From Pricia mediterranea (GTDB lineage: Bacteria > Bacteroidota > Bacteroidia > Flavobacteriales > Flavobacteriaceae): a stretch of DNA of 64,000 bases. The notes beneath the pieces were generated by a model. That model searched no databases. It had not been told where the DNA came from and was given only the letters and a program-made list of their open reading frames with translations. Position 1 is the first letter of the stretch. Each line of letters begins with the position of its first letter. Of the stretch, positions 52,256 through 61,203 are shown in pieces. The stretch is taken from contig NZ_JAVTTP010000001.1 of NCBI RefSeq assembly GCF_032248455.1, positions 1,796,501-1,860,500 on the forward strand. Direction: 5' to 3'. The translations under genes were made by a program, and so were the position numbers.

Positions 52256-53239
52256 CTAGAGATTCCCCAAAATCTTGTCCATTGCCCAGCTGGTGTGCAA
52301 GGCGGACTTCCCAGTGGATGGGTGGGCGGCATTCCCCAGCAAGTCGTCCCGGAGGGCCTCTACATGGTACTGCTGCACATGCTCGGGGTGTTCGATAAAC
52401 ATAGTTTTGGTGCCTTTACCATCTTTGAGGATGATCTCGTCCCCATCAAAAACCGAAAAGCATATCTTGCCCTTGCTGCCAAAAATCTCGACCTTATCCA
52501 AGCGTTCGTCACAGCCGAAATTCCAGGCCGCATCGCCCGTAACGCCCGTAGTATGCGACCAAATCGCGGTTACCGTATCCTTAGCGGAATAAAGTCCCAA
52601 TCGGTTTTTGGCGATTCCGTACACTTCTTCGAAATTACCGAAGTAAAAGGCGAAAAGATCGAGGCCGTGGCTGGCCAGATCATCGAAATAGCCTCCGGGA
52701 GCGACCTCGGCATCGGTCCGCCAGTTGTATTCGCCACTCCTATCGATTTGGTTGGGCGGTTTGCCCAAAAACCACCGGATGTGCCGTACCTGCCCAATTT
52801 TGTCGGAATCAAGCCACTCCTTAAGCTTGAGGAACCGGGGTAGCGAGCGCCGGTAATAGGCTACGAAGAGCGGAAGGTTCCGTTCTTCGAAAGCCATCTG
52901 TATTTCCAGACTTTCAGCGTAACTGGGGGCCATAGGTTTTTCGATACAGCAGGGTTTTCCTACTGCGGCGACCTGCAAGGCATAATCTTTGTGGCTGTCG
53001 GGCGGGGTAGCGATGTACACGGCATCGACGTTGGGGTCATTGATCAGCTTATCGGCATCGGAATAATATCTGGATATCCCATGGCGCCTGGCATAGTCCG
53101 CTGCCTTATCGACATTGCGGCGCATGACGGCCACGAGTTCGAACCCTTCCGTTTTCCGGTACGGGGGCCCGCTCTTCACTTCCGTAACATCACCACATCC
53201 GATAATGCCCCAGCGGATGCTTTCTTTTTTTATATTCAT
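52256..53239 (-). CDS. Gfo/Idh/MocA-family oxidoreductase
   Basis: 327 residues. NAD-binding start RWGIIGCGDVTEVKSGPPYR, AVYIATPPDSHKDYALQVAAVGKPCCIEKPMAPS with the EKP motif (Lys is catalytic), and the C-terminal beta domain with FDDLASHGLDLFAFYFG (His). It oxidises or reduces a sugar or related alcohol with NAD(P); the substrate is unknown. It has its own -7 box 17 bases upstream, so it is not simply an extension of the TonB receptor transcript. Confidence 0.88.
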   Translation of the reverse strand: MNIKKESIRWGIIGCGDVTEVKSGPPYRKTEGFELVAVMRRNVDKAADYARRHGISRYYSDADKLINDPNVDAVYIATPPDSHKDYALQVAAVGKPCCIEKPMAPSYAESLEIQMAFEERNLPLFVAYYRRSLPRFLKLKEWLDSDKIGQVRHIRWFLGKPPNQIDRSGEYNWRTDAEVAPGGYFDDLASHGLDLFAFYFGNFEEVYGIAKNRLGLYSAKDTVTAIWSHTTGVTGDAAWNFGCDERLDKVEIFGSKGKICFSVFDGDEIILKDGKGTKTMFIEHPEHVQQYHVEALRDDLLGNAAHPSTGKSALHTSWAMDKILGNL

Positions 53240-53255
53240 TTATCCCATGTTTGTC

Positions 53256-53263
53256 CAAATATA
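53256..53263 (-). promoter_or_regulatory. Flavobacterial -7 box of the Gfo/Idh/MocA gene
   Basis: TATATTTG on the minus strand, a perfect match, 16 bases before the ATG at 53239. Confidence 0.5.
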
Positions 53264-53308
53264 ACGAAATGGTAGTCGGTAGCCCCCATCCCTTCTACTG
53301 GTCAACAC

Positions 53309-55486
53309 TCAAAACCGCAGCGTTGCCCCCACTAAAAGATTGATTCCGGCTTGGGGGTAATACCCTTGCACTTCCATGGAATTGCCCGGGTTCGAAAAAG
53401 TATCTAAATAGGTGTATCCGTTCGATACATATTCCACGTCGAAGACATTATTGATCAAGGCGGAAAATTCGATGGATTTTACCAGTTTACCAGGGATGAT
53501 CTCATAGGTCAGATTGAGATCATTGACAAAATAATCCTCCAGTTTTGAGGCCTCCGTATCGGTATTGCTCAAATATTGCTCCCCGACATATTTCGACAAA
53601 AGGGAAATAGCGAGACGCTCAGAAGGGGAGTAGGAAATTGCATTTCCGGCAACGATACCAGGCGAAAATGCGATATGGGTATCCCCGAGGTTCTGAACGG
53701 TTCCGTCACGGGTCAGGACAAAATCCTCGATTTTGTTCGTGCTGAACGCTATGTTGGGCCGTATGGTGAGCTTATTCCAGAGACGCAGGTTGGCATCCAT
53801 TTCAAGGCCTGCCCGATAACTTTTATCAACATTGGCACGAATGTAATCGCCGGTATCATCGATGTCTCCCGTTAACACCAACTGATCTTTGTAGCCCATA
53901 TAGTAGGTATTGACGTTCAATTGAAAATCTGGGGAGACATACCGCCATCCTAATTCAAGATCGTTCAGTTTTTCGGATTTCGGGCTTCCATTTTTATAAT
54001 CGTCTCGATTGGGTTCGCGATGGGCCATGGCATAACTGAAATAAAAGTTGTTGTTCGGATTCAAATCATAGACCACTCCCGCTTTGGGGTTAAAGAAATC
54101 GAATTGGTCGTCGACCTCACCGGTTTCCTCTCCTTGGGTCTTGTATCCTATCGTTCTGTATTGTAAATCCGCGTACAGGCTTAATTTCTCGGTCAGTCCA
54201 TAATCCACTTTGGCGTACAAGTTGAAATCCGTCTTTTTAGAATCGTCATCGTAATAGCGGTCCCGTATCTCGGCATCCGAAGCAAATCGTGCCCAGATAA
54301 TCTCCCCAAAATGTGCGCCCTCGTATCGGTTTGCGCCCCCGCCAAGAATCAAATCCACATTGTTTTTGGAATAATTGGCGGAAAAGACCGTTCCGTAGAA
54401 ATCATTGTCGAGCCACTTGCGACGTATCAAATCGGTGGAGTTGACTACGGAGTCGCCGAACACCAACGGTTCGAGTCCGTATGCTGTAAAGTCCCTATCT
54501 TCCTTATACTGCTCGAAGTAGCCCCGACCGTGGGTAAAATGAAAAGCGATGTTGGTGCTCCACGCGTTGGAAAGTTGCTCGTTCCATAGCAATTGGGCAT
54601 GGTCTTGCTTGTAATTGTCGATTTCGTTATCGTAGAATCGGATATTTCCTTCTTCATCGGTATATTTCCCAGCGGAGTTGTAGGTACGGTCTTCCTGCAG
54701 GGTTTGTGCATCGATTCCGTTCCAAGCTTGGTAGGTAATCTCCTTTCCCCCGAAAATAAGGGCTTTTATCAACGTATTTTCATCCGAATAAGCGGCCTGC
54801 AAAAAATAGGATTCCAAGTCGGAACTGGCCCGATCGACATAACCATCCGAAGAAATACGGGACAACCTACCCGAAATTTCAACGTGGTCGTTCAACAGGC
54901 CCGTACTGAACTTTATATTGTTCCGAAGCGTGTTAAAGCTGCCGAGGGATGAAGAAATCTGTCCGTATGCCTCTTGCGATACCGCATCGGTCAACAGGTT
55001 GAGGCTGGCACCGAAAGCACCGGCTCCATTGGTCGAGGTGCCGACGCCCCGCTGGAGCTGCAGACTTTCGGTGGAAGAGGCAAAATCAGGCATGTTCACC
55101 CAAAATGTGCCCTGCGATTCGGAGTCATTATACGGAACCCCGTTGATGGTCACGTTTACCCGGGTAGCATCGCTGCCGCGCACTCGTATCCCCGTATAGC
55201 CTACCCCTGCTCCGGCATCGGTCGTGGTCACGACACCTGGTAAATAGTTCAGCAACACGGGAATATCCTGACCAAGATTCCGAGGTGCAATATCCTCTTT
55301 CTTGAGATTGGAAAAAGTAACCGGTGTTTTTTTATTGACTCGGACCGCCTGTACGAAGACCTCGTCGAGCACCACTTTTGTGCCCTCCAGGGAGTCGGTT
55401 TCCTGTTCCTGTGCAGCCATACCCAGGGTCAATCCCAACGAGGTCAATGTTAGAAAATTGGTTTTAATGCGATGGTTTTTGCCCAT
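53309..55486 (-). CDS. TonB-dependent receptor under TPP riboswitch control (probable thiamin-compound receptor)
   Basis: 725 residues from ATG 55486, which gives a plain signal peptide (MGKNHRIKTNFLTLTSLG then a LGMAAQ cleavage zone); ATG 55552 would add 22 residues. The plug begins at DEVFVQAVRVNKKTPVTFSN and runs through YTGIRVRGSDATRVNVTINGV, followed by a barrel ending LLVGATLRF. There is no CarboxypepD domain, unlike the first receptor in this window. Upstream on the same strand lies a well-formed TPP riboswitch, so the cell makes less receptor when thiamin pyrophosphate is plentiful. This fits outer-membrane uptake of thiamin or its precursors, as proposed for riboswitch-led TonB receptors in Bacteroidota. 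Confidence 0.88.
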   Translation of the reverse strand: MGKNHRIKTNFLTLTSLGLTLGMAAQEQETDSLEGTKVVLDEVFVQAVRVNKKTPVTFSNLKKEDIAPRNLGQDIPVLLNYLPGVVTTTDAGAGVGYTGIRVRGSDATRVNVTINGVPYNDSESQGTFWVNMPDFASSTESLQLQRGVGTSTNGAGAFGASLNLLTDAVSQEAYGQISSSLGSFNTLRNNIKFSTGLLNDHVEISGRLSRISSDGYVDRASSDLESYFLQAAYSDENTLIKALIFGGKEITYQAWNGIDAQTLQEDRTYNSAGKYTDEEGNIRFYDNEIDNYKQDHAQLLWNEQLSNAWSTNIAFHFTHGRGYFEQYKEDRDFTAYGLEPLVFGDSVVNSTDLIRRKWLDNDFYGTVFSANYSKNNVDLILGGGANRYEGAHFGEIIWARFASDAEIRDRYYDDDSKKTDFNLYAKVDYGLTEKLSLYADLQYRTIGYKTQGEETGEVDDQFDFFNPKAGVVYDLNPNNNFYFSYAMAHREPNRDDYKNGSPKSEKLNDLELGWRYVSPDFQLNVNTYYMGYKDQLVLTGDIDDTGDYIRANVDKSYRAGLEMDANLRLWNKLTIRPNIAFSTNKIEDFVLTRDGTVQNLGDTHIAFSPGIVAGNAISYSPSERLAISLLSKYVGEQYLSNTDTEASKLEDYFVNDLNLTYEIIPGKLVKSIEFSALINNVFDVEYVSNGYTYLDTFSNPGNSMEVQGYYPQAGINLLVGATLRF

Positions 55487-55613
55487 CGTCCGCAGTAAAC
55501 TGCCCGAGAAAGTGGCAGTGGATAGATTGAAAATTGAACAAAGCTGTTTCATCCGTAAAAGTTTTTTTTACGAATAAAAAGGGGCTATTATTCTAAATTT
55601 ACATTGATTTTTC

Positions 55614-55627
55614 GTCCGATATCGGAC
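55614..55627. other. Perfect 14-base palindrome in the riboswitch leader
   Basis: GTCCGATATCGGAC, between the TPP aptamer and the receptor start, followed on the minus strand by GAAAAAT. It can form a hairpin and may belong to the expression platform; with no T-run it is not a standard terminator. Confidence 0.4.
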
Positions 55628-55654
55628 ATAGAATTTCCAAGCAGCATGCAGTAC

Positions 55655-55795
55655 ATGCCATCCCTTGGCGGCATTACCCGCCCAGGTTCATTGGGTATAA
55701 TCTCAGCGTTACCAAATTATGGGTTTGGAATTATGGTTTAGAGAACTTCGATTCTGCATCCACAACCCAAATTTGGCTAGGCACCCCTTTTGAGA
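55655..55795 (-). ncRNA. TPP riboswitch (THI element)
   Basis: On the minus strand the leader has the conserved THI blocks in order: AAAAGGGGTGCC (55780-55791), a long variable stem (AAATTTGGGTT pairing with AACCCATAATTT), GCTGAGATTATACCC, AATGAACCTGGG, CGGGTAATGCCGCC and AAGGGAT. The CUGAGA and the GGUAAUGCC/AGGGA cores bind the pyrimidine and pyrophosphate parts of TPP. The variable P3 arm is long, as common in bacteria. It sits between a perfect -7 box and the TonB receptor gene. Confidence 0.9.
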
Positions 55796-55800
55796 TACGG

Positions 55801-55808
55801 CAAAGATA
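55801..55808 (-). promoter_or_regulatory. Flavobacterial -7 box of the TPP-riboswitch transcript
   Basis: TATCTTTG on the minus strand, a perfect match, ending 6 bases before the aptamer begins, as expected for a riboswitch at the very 5' end. Confidence 0.65.
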
Positions 55809-56082
55809 CGGTTGCCGAATCGAATAATAAAATCCCAATCTAAAAATTCTTTCACCTACCGACGGGAGTTCTCAATCGATGCACCTTCCTCTGAGGGTTG
55901 CATTTGCGAAATGATAGGGAAATTAACTTGTTTACCTTCGTTCCGCGCAAGCGAAAAACGATAAGTACCTGCTTGGCGCCTATCATCCTTTTATCGGCAC
56001 CCACCCGGTTCACCGTCAACACAATTAACGGTTCCTTAGTATACGCTATCTCCTTAATATCCGTACTTTTAACAGGATATAT

Positions 56083-58569
56083 ATGAAATGTCATATGGAA
56101 AAAGAGTCGATAAAGTCCAAGAACAAGTTCACCTTTAAGATTGTGGCGAGCTATTTGATTCTGGGTCTTTTGGCAATCGCCGTCAGCTATTTTGTCTATA
56201 CGGAAATAAAAACCTACGTCTCTACCGAAACGGCAGACCAAAATGACGTAAAGCTATTGCGGACGGGCACCTTGGCCAGCAACCTATATGAGGCCGAGAG
56301 TCTTTCAAAGCTGGCCTTGCAAAGCGACAATAGTACCGATTTTGATGCTTACGCCAATCGAATCGATTCTGTTAAACTTGAAATCGATACCCTGAAACGA
56401 TTGATGCAGGGCGATGAACAAAAAAGTCTTTTGGATAGCCTACAGCGACTTTTGGATCAGAAGGTCGCGAATAACAATAAGCTGAAACAGCTGCAAAAAC
56501 GGTATGCGTCTATCAATGCCTTGGATAAGGCTTTAAAGGAATTCGACAAGATAGACGAATCTTTCGGAAAATTTTCTGCAGAAAACCTCTGGCCCGACTA
56601 TAAAAAGCTCTCGCCCACCCTTCAAAAGTCGCTACGCGACTATGCTGCCCTTATCAGTGAAAATGTACCTGCCGATGCCGATGGCTCGATAAATGCAGTG
56701 TATGTCGACTCCATCCTAAAGGATGCGAAGACCATGTTGCTTAGGGCCAAGCTTCAGGATTCCCGATCCCAGCGCTCTTTGGCCTTACAAGAACGGGAGG
56801 TAAACCGCAACGACCGGGTGCTTTCACAACAGCTACAAAATATCATTTCGGCTTTTGAGCAAGAGGTCATGGCCAGTACTTACCAAAACAATCTCAAAAA
56901 ACAGACCGCACTTAAAAGAGCGACCCGCATTGCGGGAATAGCCGCCGTAATCGGATTCATCGTCGTCGGGATATTTTCGTTTTTAATAAACCGCGACTTT
57001 TGGAAAGTGCAGACCTATCGCGTCAAGCTGGAAAATGAAAAAAAATTTTCGGATTCGCTTTTAAAAAGTAGGGAACAGCTCATCTCTACCGTAAGCCACG
57101 ACTTGCGTACCCCCTTGAATACCATTAGTGGTTATTCGGAACTTTTGGAGAGCACGGATCTATCGAAAAAACAGGCCGGATACGTTTATAGTTTAAAATC
57201 CGCCTCAGAGTACATCGAAAACCTGGTTAACGATTTGTTGGATTTCTCCAAGTTGGAAGCCGGAAAGCTCAATATCGAGGAAGTTCCATTTATAGCCTCC
57301 CATCTCATCCAGGAAACCGCTGAAAACCTTCAGGCCATTTACGCCGACAAAAAACTGAAGTTGATACTCGATATCGCCCCCGAATTTGAAAAAACGGTCT
57401 TAGGCGATCCCTTCAGGATCCGGCAGGTATTGACCAACCTCGTCGGAAACGCGTTCAAGTTTACAGAAGAAGGCCATATTAAGATTACCGCCACGGCCAA
57501 TACCACAAAAGGGGAAAGACTTCAGGCAAAGATTCAAGTTTCGGATACCGGAATCGGTATCCCCAAGAAAAAACAGCATCTGATTTTCAATGAGTTTACC
57601 CAGGCGGATACCGATACTGAAAAAAAATTCGGAGGTTATGGGCTAGGACTCACCATTTCAAAAAAACTGGCCGAGCTACTTAATGGCTCCCTAGGCCTAA
57701 AAAGCAAGGTGGGCGGGGGAAGCACCTTCACATTTCAACTACCGCTAAAGATTACCGACGCGGTACAGGAAGCGGATAAAGAAATGCCCTATATGGCACC
57801 CAAACTGCGCATGCTCATCATCGACGACGACACCGCCCTACTGCACATGTTGCGTGAACTGGCAGAAAGCATGGAGATTACCGCCCATACCTTCACCAAT
57901 TTTCTTTCTATTGATGAAGATTCGCATTTGGCATACGATATCGTTCTCACGGACATTCAAATGCCGCAAGTAACCGGTTTCGAGGTGCTAAAGCGGCTTC
58001 GGTCGGGCGAATACGCCCACTATACGGATCAGCCTATTATCGCCATGACCGGCCGTCGCGACCTGAATCCAGAAGCTTACACCAACATAGGATTCACCAG
58101 GGTGCTGCAAAAACCTTTCTCAAAGGGTGAATTGATAGCGACCCTTAAACTCTTGGGTATCAAGACTGCCCATAAAGCACCTAAAAAAAAGATACCCATA
58201 GAAAAATCGCAGGCAGCCCCAACATTGTACAGCCTCGACATCATACATTCCTTTCTGGGCAAAAACGAAGACGCTATTTTCGAAGTGTTGCAAACTTTTT
58301 TGAGCGACACCCGAACCAATATGCAACTATTGGAGGATACCGTTACCGCCAAGGACTACGACCAGGTCAATCACGTCGCTCACAGAATGCTGCCGATGTT
58401 CAGGCAATTGAAGGTGCAGGAGTCCGTTTCGATCTTGGAAAAGATGGAGCATGCCACAGCGGAGCAGATGGACTCCAAAACCCTATCACGTTTACTTGAA
58501 GTACTTAAAAAAAATGTGAAGGTACTTGTCGCCGAACTTGAAGAGCGCATGACCGTTGGCTCGAAGTAA
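56083..58569 (+). CDS. Hybrid sensor histidine kinase with receiver and Hpt domains
   Basis: 828 residues (ATG 56083; ATG 56095 is also possible). A membrane helix near residue 25, a long extracytoplasmic helical part (about 50-285) and a second helix (about 290-310). Then HisKA (LISTVSHDLRTPLNTISGY), ATPase (LTNLVGNAFKFTEEGH, DTGIGIPKKKQHLIF, KFGGYGLGLTISKKL), a receiver (LRMLIIDDDTALL, phosphorylated Asp in DIVLTDIQMPQVTGFE) and a C-terminal Hpt domain with the His in VNHVAHRMLPMFRQL. A complete phosphorelay in one chain. The convergent NtrC-type regulator gene is its likely output partner. Confidence 0.88.
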   Translation: MKCHMEKESIKSKNKFTFKIVASYLILGLLAIAVSYFVYTEIKTYVSTETADQNDVKLLRTGTLASNLYEAESLSKLALQSDNSTDFDAYANRIDSVKLEIDTLKRLMQGDEQKSLLDSLQRLLDQKVANNNKLKQLQKRYASINALDKALKEFDKIDESFGKFSAENLWPDYKKLSPTLQKSLRDYAALISENVPADADGSINAVYVDSILKDAKTMLLRAKLQDSRSQRSLALQEREVNRNDRVLSQQLQNIISAFEQEVMASTYQNNLKKQTALKRATRIAGIAAVIGFIVVGIFSFLINRDFWKVQTYRVKLENEKKFSDSLLKSREQLISTVSHDLRTPLNTISGYSELLESTDLSKKQAGYVYSLKSASEYIENLVNDLLDFSKLEAGKLNIEEVPFIASHLIQETAENLQAIYADKKLKLILDIAPEFEKTVLGDPFRIRQVLTNLVGNAFKFTEEGHIKITATANTTKGERLQAKIQVSDTGIGIPKKKQHLIFNEFTQADTDTEKKFGGYGLGLTISKKLAELLNGSLGLKSKVGGGSTFTFQLPLKITDAVQEADKEMPYMAPKLRMLIIDDDTALLHMLRELAESMEITAHTFTNFLSIDEDSHLAYDIVLTDIQMPQVTGFEVLKRLRSGEYAHYTDQPIIAMTGRRDLNPEAYTNIGFTRVLQKPFSKGELIATLKLLGIKTAHKAPKKKIPIEKSQAAPTLYSLDIIHSFLGKNEDAIFEVLQTFLSDTRTNMQLLEDTVTAKDYDQVNHVAHRMLPMFRQLKVQESVSILEKMEHATAEQMDSKTLSRLLEVLKKNVKVLVAELEERMTVGSK

Positions 58570-58734
58570 GATGGTATTGATCAAATCCGACGGAGCGGTA
58601 ACTTGCCAACCAACTCGGGTTTACGAGGAAAATTTACGGGAACAAGGGAGACGAATTGTGAATATAGGCAAGCCCGAGATGAGCCTTGGTGCTTGAAAAT
58701 GAACGTGCTGCCAAGTCTACCTAGGACTAGGTAC

Positions 58735-60150
58735 TTAAAGATCAAGATTATAATGGTGGATTTTATTGTATAAGGTCTTGCGGGTCACCTGAAGTAATTT
58801 TGCCGCTTTAGATTTATTGAAGTTCGTTTTTTTCAGGGCCTTGATGATTCTGTCCTTTTCAAATTCCGCTTTTGAGAAACCTTCGGAAACCGTTGCCTTT
58901 TCTTGGGGCTGTAGCACTTCCTTGGGCAGGGCAGCAACCTGCACCTCGTTGCTCGGCGTTAAGAGTACCGCTCTTTTGATCACGTTTTGGAGTTCTCGCA
59001 GGTTGCCAGGCCAACGATACTGCTGAAAGGCCTCCCACACCTCATCGGAAAAACCTTCCACATTTTTATCGAGCGCGGTATTCGCCTTTTTTAAAAAGTT
59101 CTCGGTGAAAAGTCTCAAATCTTCAAAACGTTCTTCCAAAGAAGGAATCTGAATCGAAAATTCGTTCAACCGATGGTATAGATCTTCCCGGAAAGTACCT
59201 TCTTCTACGGCCTCGGTCAAATCTTCGTTGGTCGCAGTGATAATCCGCACATCTACCTCGATTTCCTTGGTACTGCCCACGCGCTTGATTTTGCGTTCTT
59301 GCAACGCGCGAAGCAGTTGAATCTGATTTTCGTAGGATAGGTTTCCAACCTCGTCCAAAAACAGGGTGCCCTTATGGGCCGCCTCGAAATTACCTATTTT
59401 ATCTTCTACGGCGCCAGTAAAGCTACCTTTGATATGGCCGAAAAATTCGCTTGTCGCCAATTCTTTAGGAATGGCCCCACAGTCCACCGCTACGAAATTG
59501 AAGGCCTTTCGTTTACTGCCATCGTGAATGGCCTTGGCGGTAACCTCTTTTCCGGTACCACTCTCTCCCGTAATCAAAACGGACATGTCGGTCGGTGCTA
59601 CCAAATCGATGTATTCCAATAGTTTTTCGGATGCCTCACTGCTACCCTTTACCACCCTAGCATGGGGTGCGATTTCTTCTTTTGGGCCATTTGTCGTGGC
59701 ATCCTGTAAGGGCTTGACCTGGGCACCCTCCTCTTCTTTTTTTGCAGTCGGCCCGATATGCGTTACCCGTAAATCCGAATCCCTCGGCACTTGGGCCTTT
59801 AGCGCATTATCAAGAATCATCACGATCTCATCGGGTGTGAAGGGTTTTGAAATATAGTCAAATGCCCCCTTCTTCATGGCGTTGACGGCGGAGCCTACCT
59901 CGGCATAACCCGTCATCAAAATTACTTGCGTCTTCGGGTTTACTTTCTTGATGTCACCCAATAGCTGCAAACCGTCATAATCGGGCAGTCGTAAATCGGT
60001 TAGAATAAGGTCGTAATCATTCTTGCCGAATTTTTCCTTGGCATCGTCGGCCGTAAAGCTGGTCTCCACCTCGTAGCCGCGTTTACTCAAAAACTTCTGA
60101 AGCATCTGGCAGAATGCTGCATCGTCTTCAATGATTAAAAGGTTTGGCAT
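58735..60150 (-). CDS. Sigma-54-dependent NtrC-type response regulator
   Basis: 471 residues: receiver (LLIIEDDAAFCQML, phosphorylated Asp in YDLILTDLRLPDYDG), a linker of about 45 polar residues, AAA+ sigma-54 activator domain (GESGTGKEVTAKAIH Walker A, the sigma-54 loop HIKGSFTGAVEDKIG, GTLFLDEVG Walker B, RWPGNLRELQN), and a Fis-type HTH (KSKAAKLLQVTRKTLYNKI). The sigma-54 contact loop reads GSFTGA where GAFTGA is standard; Ser in place of Ala is found in active members. Convergent with the hybrid kinase, 165 bases apart. Confidence 0.9.
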   Translation of the reverse strand: MPNLLIIEDDAAFCQMLQKFLSKRGYEVETSFTADDAKEKFGKNDYDLILTDLRLPDYDGLQLLGDIKKVNPKTQVILMTGYAEVGSAVNAMKKGAFDYISKPFTPDEIVMILDNALKAQVPRDSDLRVTHIGPTAKKEEEGAQVKPLQDATTNGPKEEIAPHARVVKGSSEASEKLLEYIDLVAPTDMSVLITGESGTGKEVTAKAIHDGSKRKAFNFVAVDCGAIPKELATSEFFGHIKGSFTGAVEDKIGNFEAAHKGTLFLDEVGNLSYENQIQLLRALQERKIKRVGSTKEIEVDVRIITATNEDLTEAVEEGTFREDLYHRLNEFSIQIPSLEERFEDLRLFTENFLKKANTALDKNVEGFSDEVWEAFQQYRWPGNLRELQNVIKRAVLLTPSNEVQVAALPKEVLQPQEKATVSEGFSKAEFEKDRIIKALKKTNFNKSKAAKLLQVTRKTLYNKIHHYNLDL

Positions 60151-60373
60151 ATTGCGTTCTTGTATCGATACTAGGACCCCTTTCTTTTGACACTCAAAAT
60201 CTCTGTGGGTGCATTGACATAGCTACGTAAAAATACCACAAGAAAGCCGTATCTCGCCTAAATTTGTCTTAAAAAGACCCTTTATTCCTCAGCCATTCCA
60301 TTTTGTCGTCAGTCATGCGCCAGTCGTGGGATTTCGAAAGCGTTTGCCTGCCCGACTCCACTAAAGAAAAAAG

Positions 60374-60405
60374 AGAAAGGGGCCACACAACTGTGACCCC
60401 TTTCT
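60374..60405 (-). terminator. Terminator of the shorter repeat-protein gene
   Basis: AGAAAGGGG-x-CACA pairs with TGTG-x-CCCCTTTCT across a 4-base loop. On the minus strand it is followed by CTTTTTTCTTT. It lies 41 bases past the stop of the 60446-60802 gene. Confidence 0.75.
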
Positions 60406-60445
60406 GACCAAACCAACTTGATACAAAACAATAAACTAAACTTGT

Positions 60446-60802
60446 TTACATTTCAATCCAGTTACCATTTTCGTCAGCGTACAAAGTTCCAGCGGTGCCG
60501 TCTTCCAAAGACACTTCCAATTTATACTGGTTCGCTTCGTTTACATACGCTTTATCAATGGAAGCCGTAGGATAGTTTTTTGAAACTGCGGCGGTTACCG
60601 ACTCGGGTAATTCTTCGGCGGCGACCTCAGAAAAGTCATCTTGCGTGGCTACGGCTTCGGTAGCTGTTTCTTCAGCGGCTTCAGTAGCGTCAGTTGCAGT
60701 TTCTTCAACGGCAGTTGCAGCCTCTTCGGCAACATTCTCTTCTTGGGCGAAAGCAGTCATTGTTCCAAGTGACAATACTGCGGCAATCATTAAATTTTTC
60801 AT
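60446..60802 (-). CDS. Secreted small protein with 11-residue Ala/Glu/Thr repeats and PepSY-like tail
   Basis: 118 residues. Signal peptide MKNLMIAAVLSLGTMTAFAQ. Then about two 11-residue units (AATAVEETATD, ATEAAEETATE), acidic and Ala-rich, likely a helix. The C-terminal 60 residues (LPESVTAAVSKNYPTASIDKA, YKLEVSLEDGTAGTLYADENG, NWIEM) match the beta-fold of PepSY-like, beta-lactamase-inhibitor-like domains common in Bacteroidota. Same gene plan as the neighbour at 61204. Periplasmic or surface; function unknown. Confidence 0.75.
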   Translation of the reverse strand: MKNLMIAAVLSLGTMTAFAQEENVAEEAATAVEETATDATEAAEETATEAVATQDDFSEVAAEELPESVTAAVSKNYPTASIDKAYVNEANQYKLEVSLEDGTAGTLYADENGNWIEM

Positions 60803-61203
60803 GGTTCTAGTTTTAATTTGTTTACTGAAAAAAGTATTGAAATAATGATACCAAAATCGAAAAAATATGTAAGTATTTGTTTTTTAGCTATTTAATCGAA
60901 TCTCTGAAATCCTGCGTTGGGTAATTTTGTATACTTGTACAACTAGACCGTGTAAAATATATACGGCACGATGAGGGATAAAGCTGCCGGGAGGGAACTT
61001 TACCGCCGGCTTCCTTGAGATTCTACCTCACAATAATTTCCTCGCCTTGAGCTAATGGTAGATAACTACAGTCTCCCATCACGGACTTGCTTTGTCTGGT
61101 AATTTGTCATGCACGGATAAACTAAAAAAGTCCCGATTGCCTTAGGCAGTCGGGACTTTTTACTCTCAAGTGATTATACTTGACAGGACAGTACATTTTC
61201 GAA
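60803..61203. other. 401-base gap between the two paralogous genes
   Basis: No gene. It holds the upstream region of the 60446-60802 gene, which has no perfect TAnnTTTG box, and near its right end the strong terminator of the 61204-61665 gene. Confidence 0.4.
61124..61161 (-). terminator. Strong bidirectional terminator of the longer repeat-protein gene
   Basis: AGTCCCGA-x-TGCC, loop TTA, GGCA-x-TCGGGACT (61129-61157) with an A-run before and a T-run after, so it works on both strands. It is about 43 bases past the stop of the 61204-61665 gene. Confidence 0.85.

Noticed and set aside
60269-60361. 30-codon frame on the minus strand from GTG, ending DKMEWLRNKGSF
   Set aside because: It reads like protein, but the length is within chance, the start is not ATG, and no promoter or family is visible. 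Could be a remnant.
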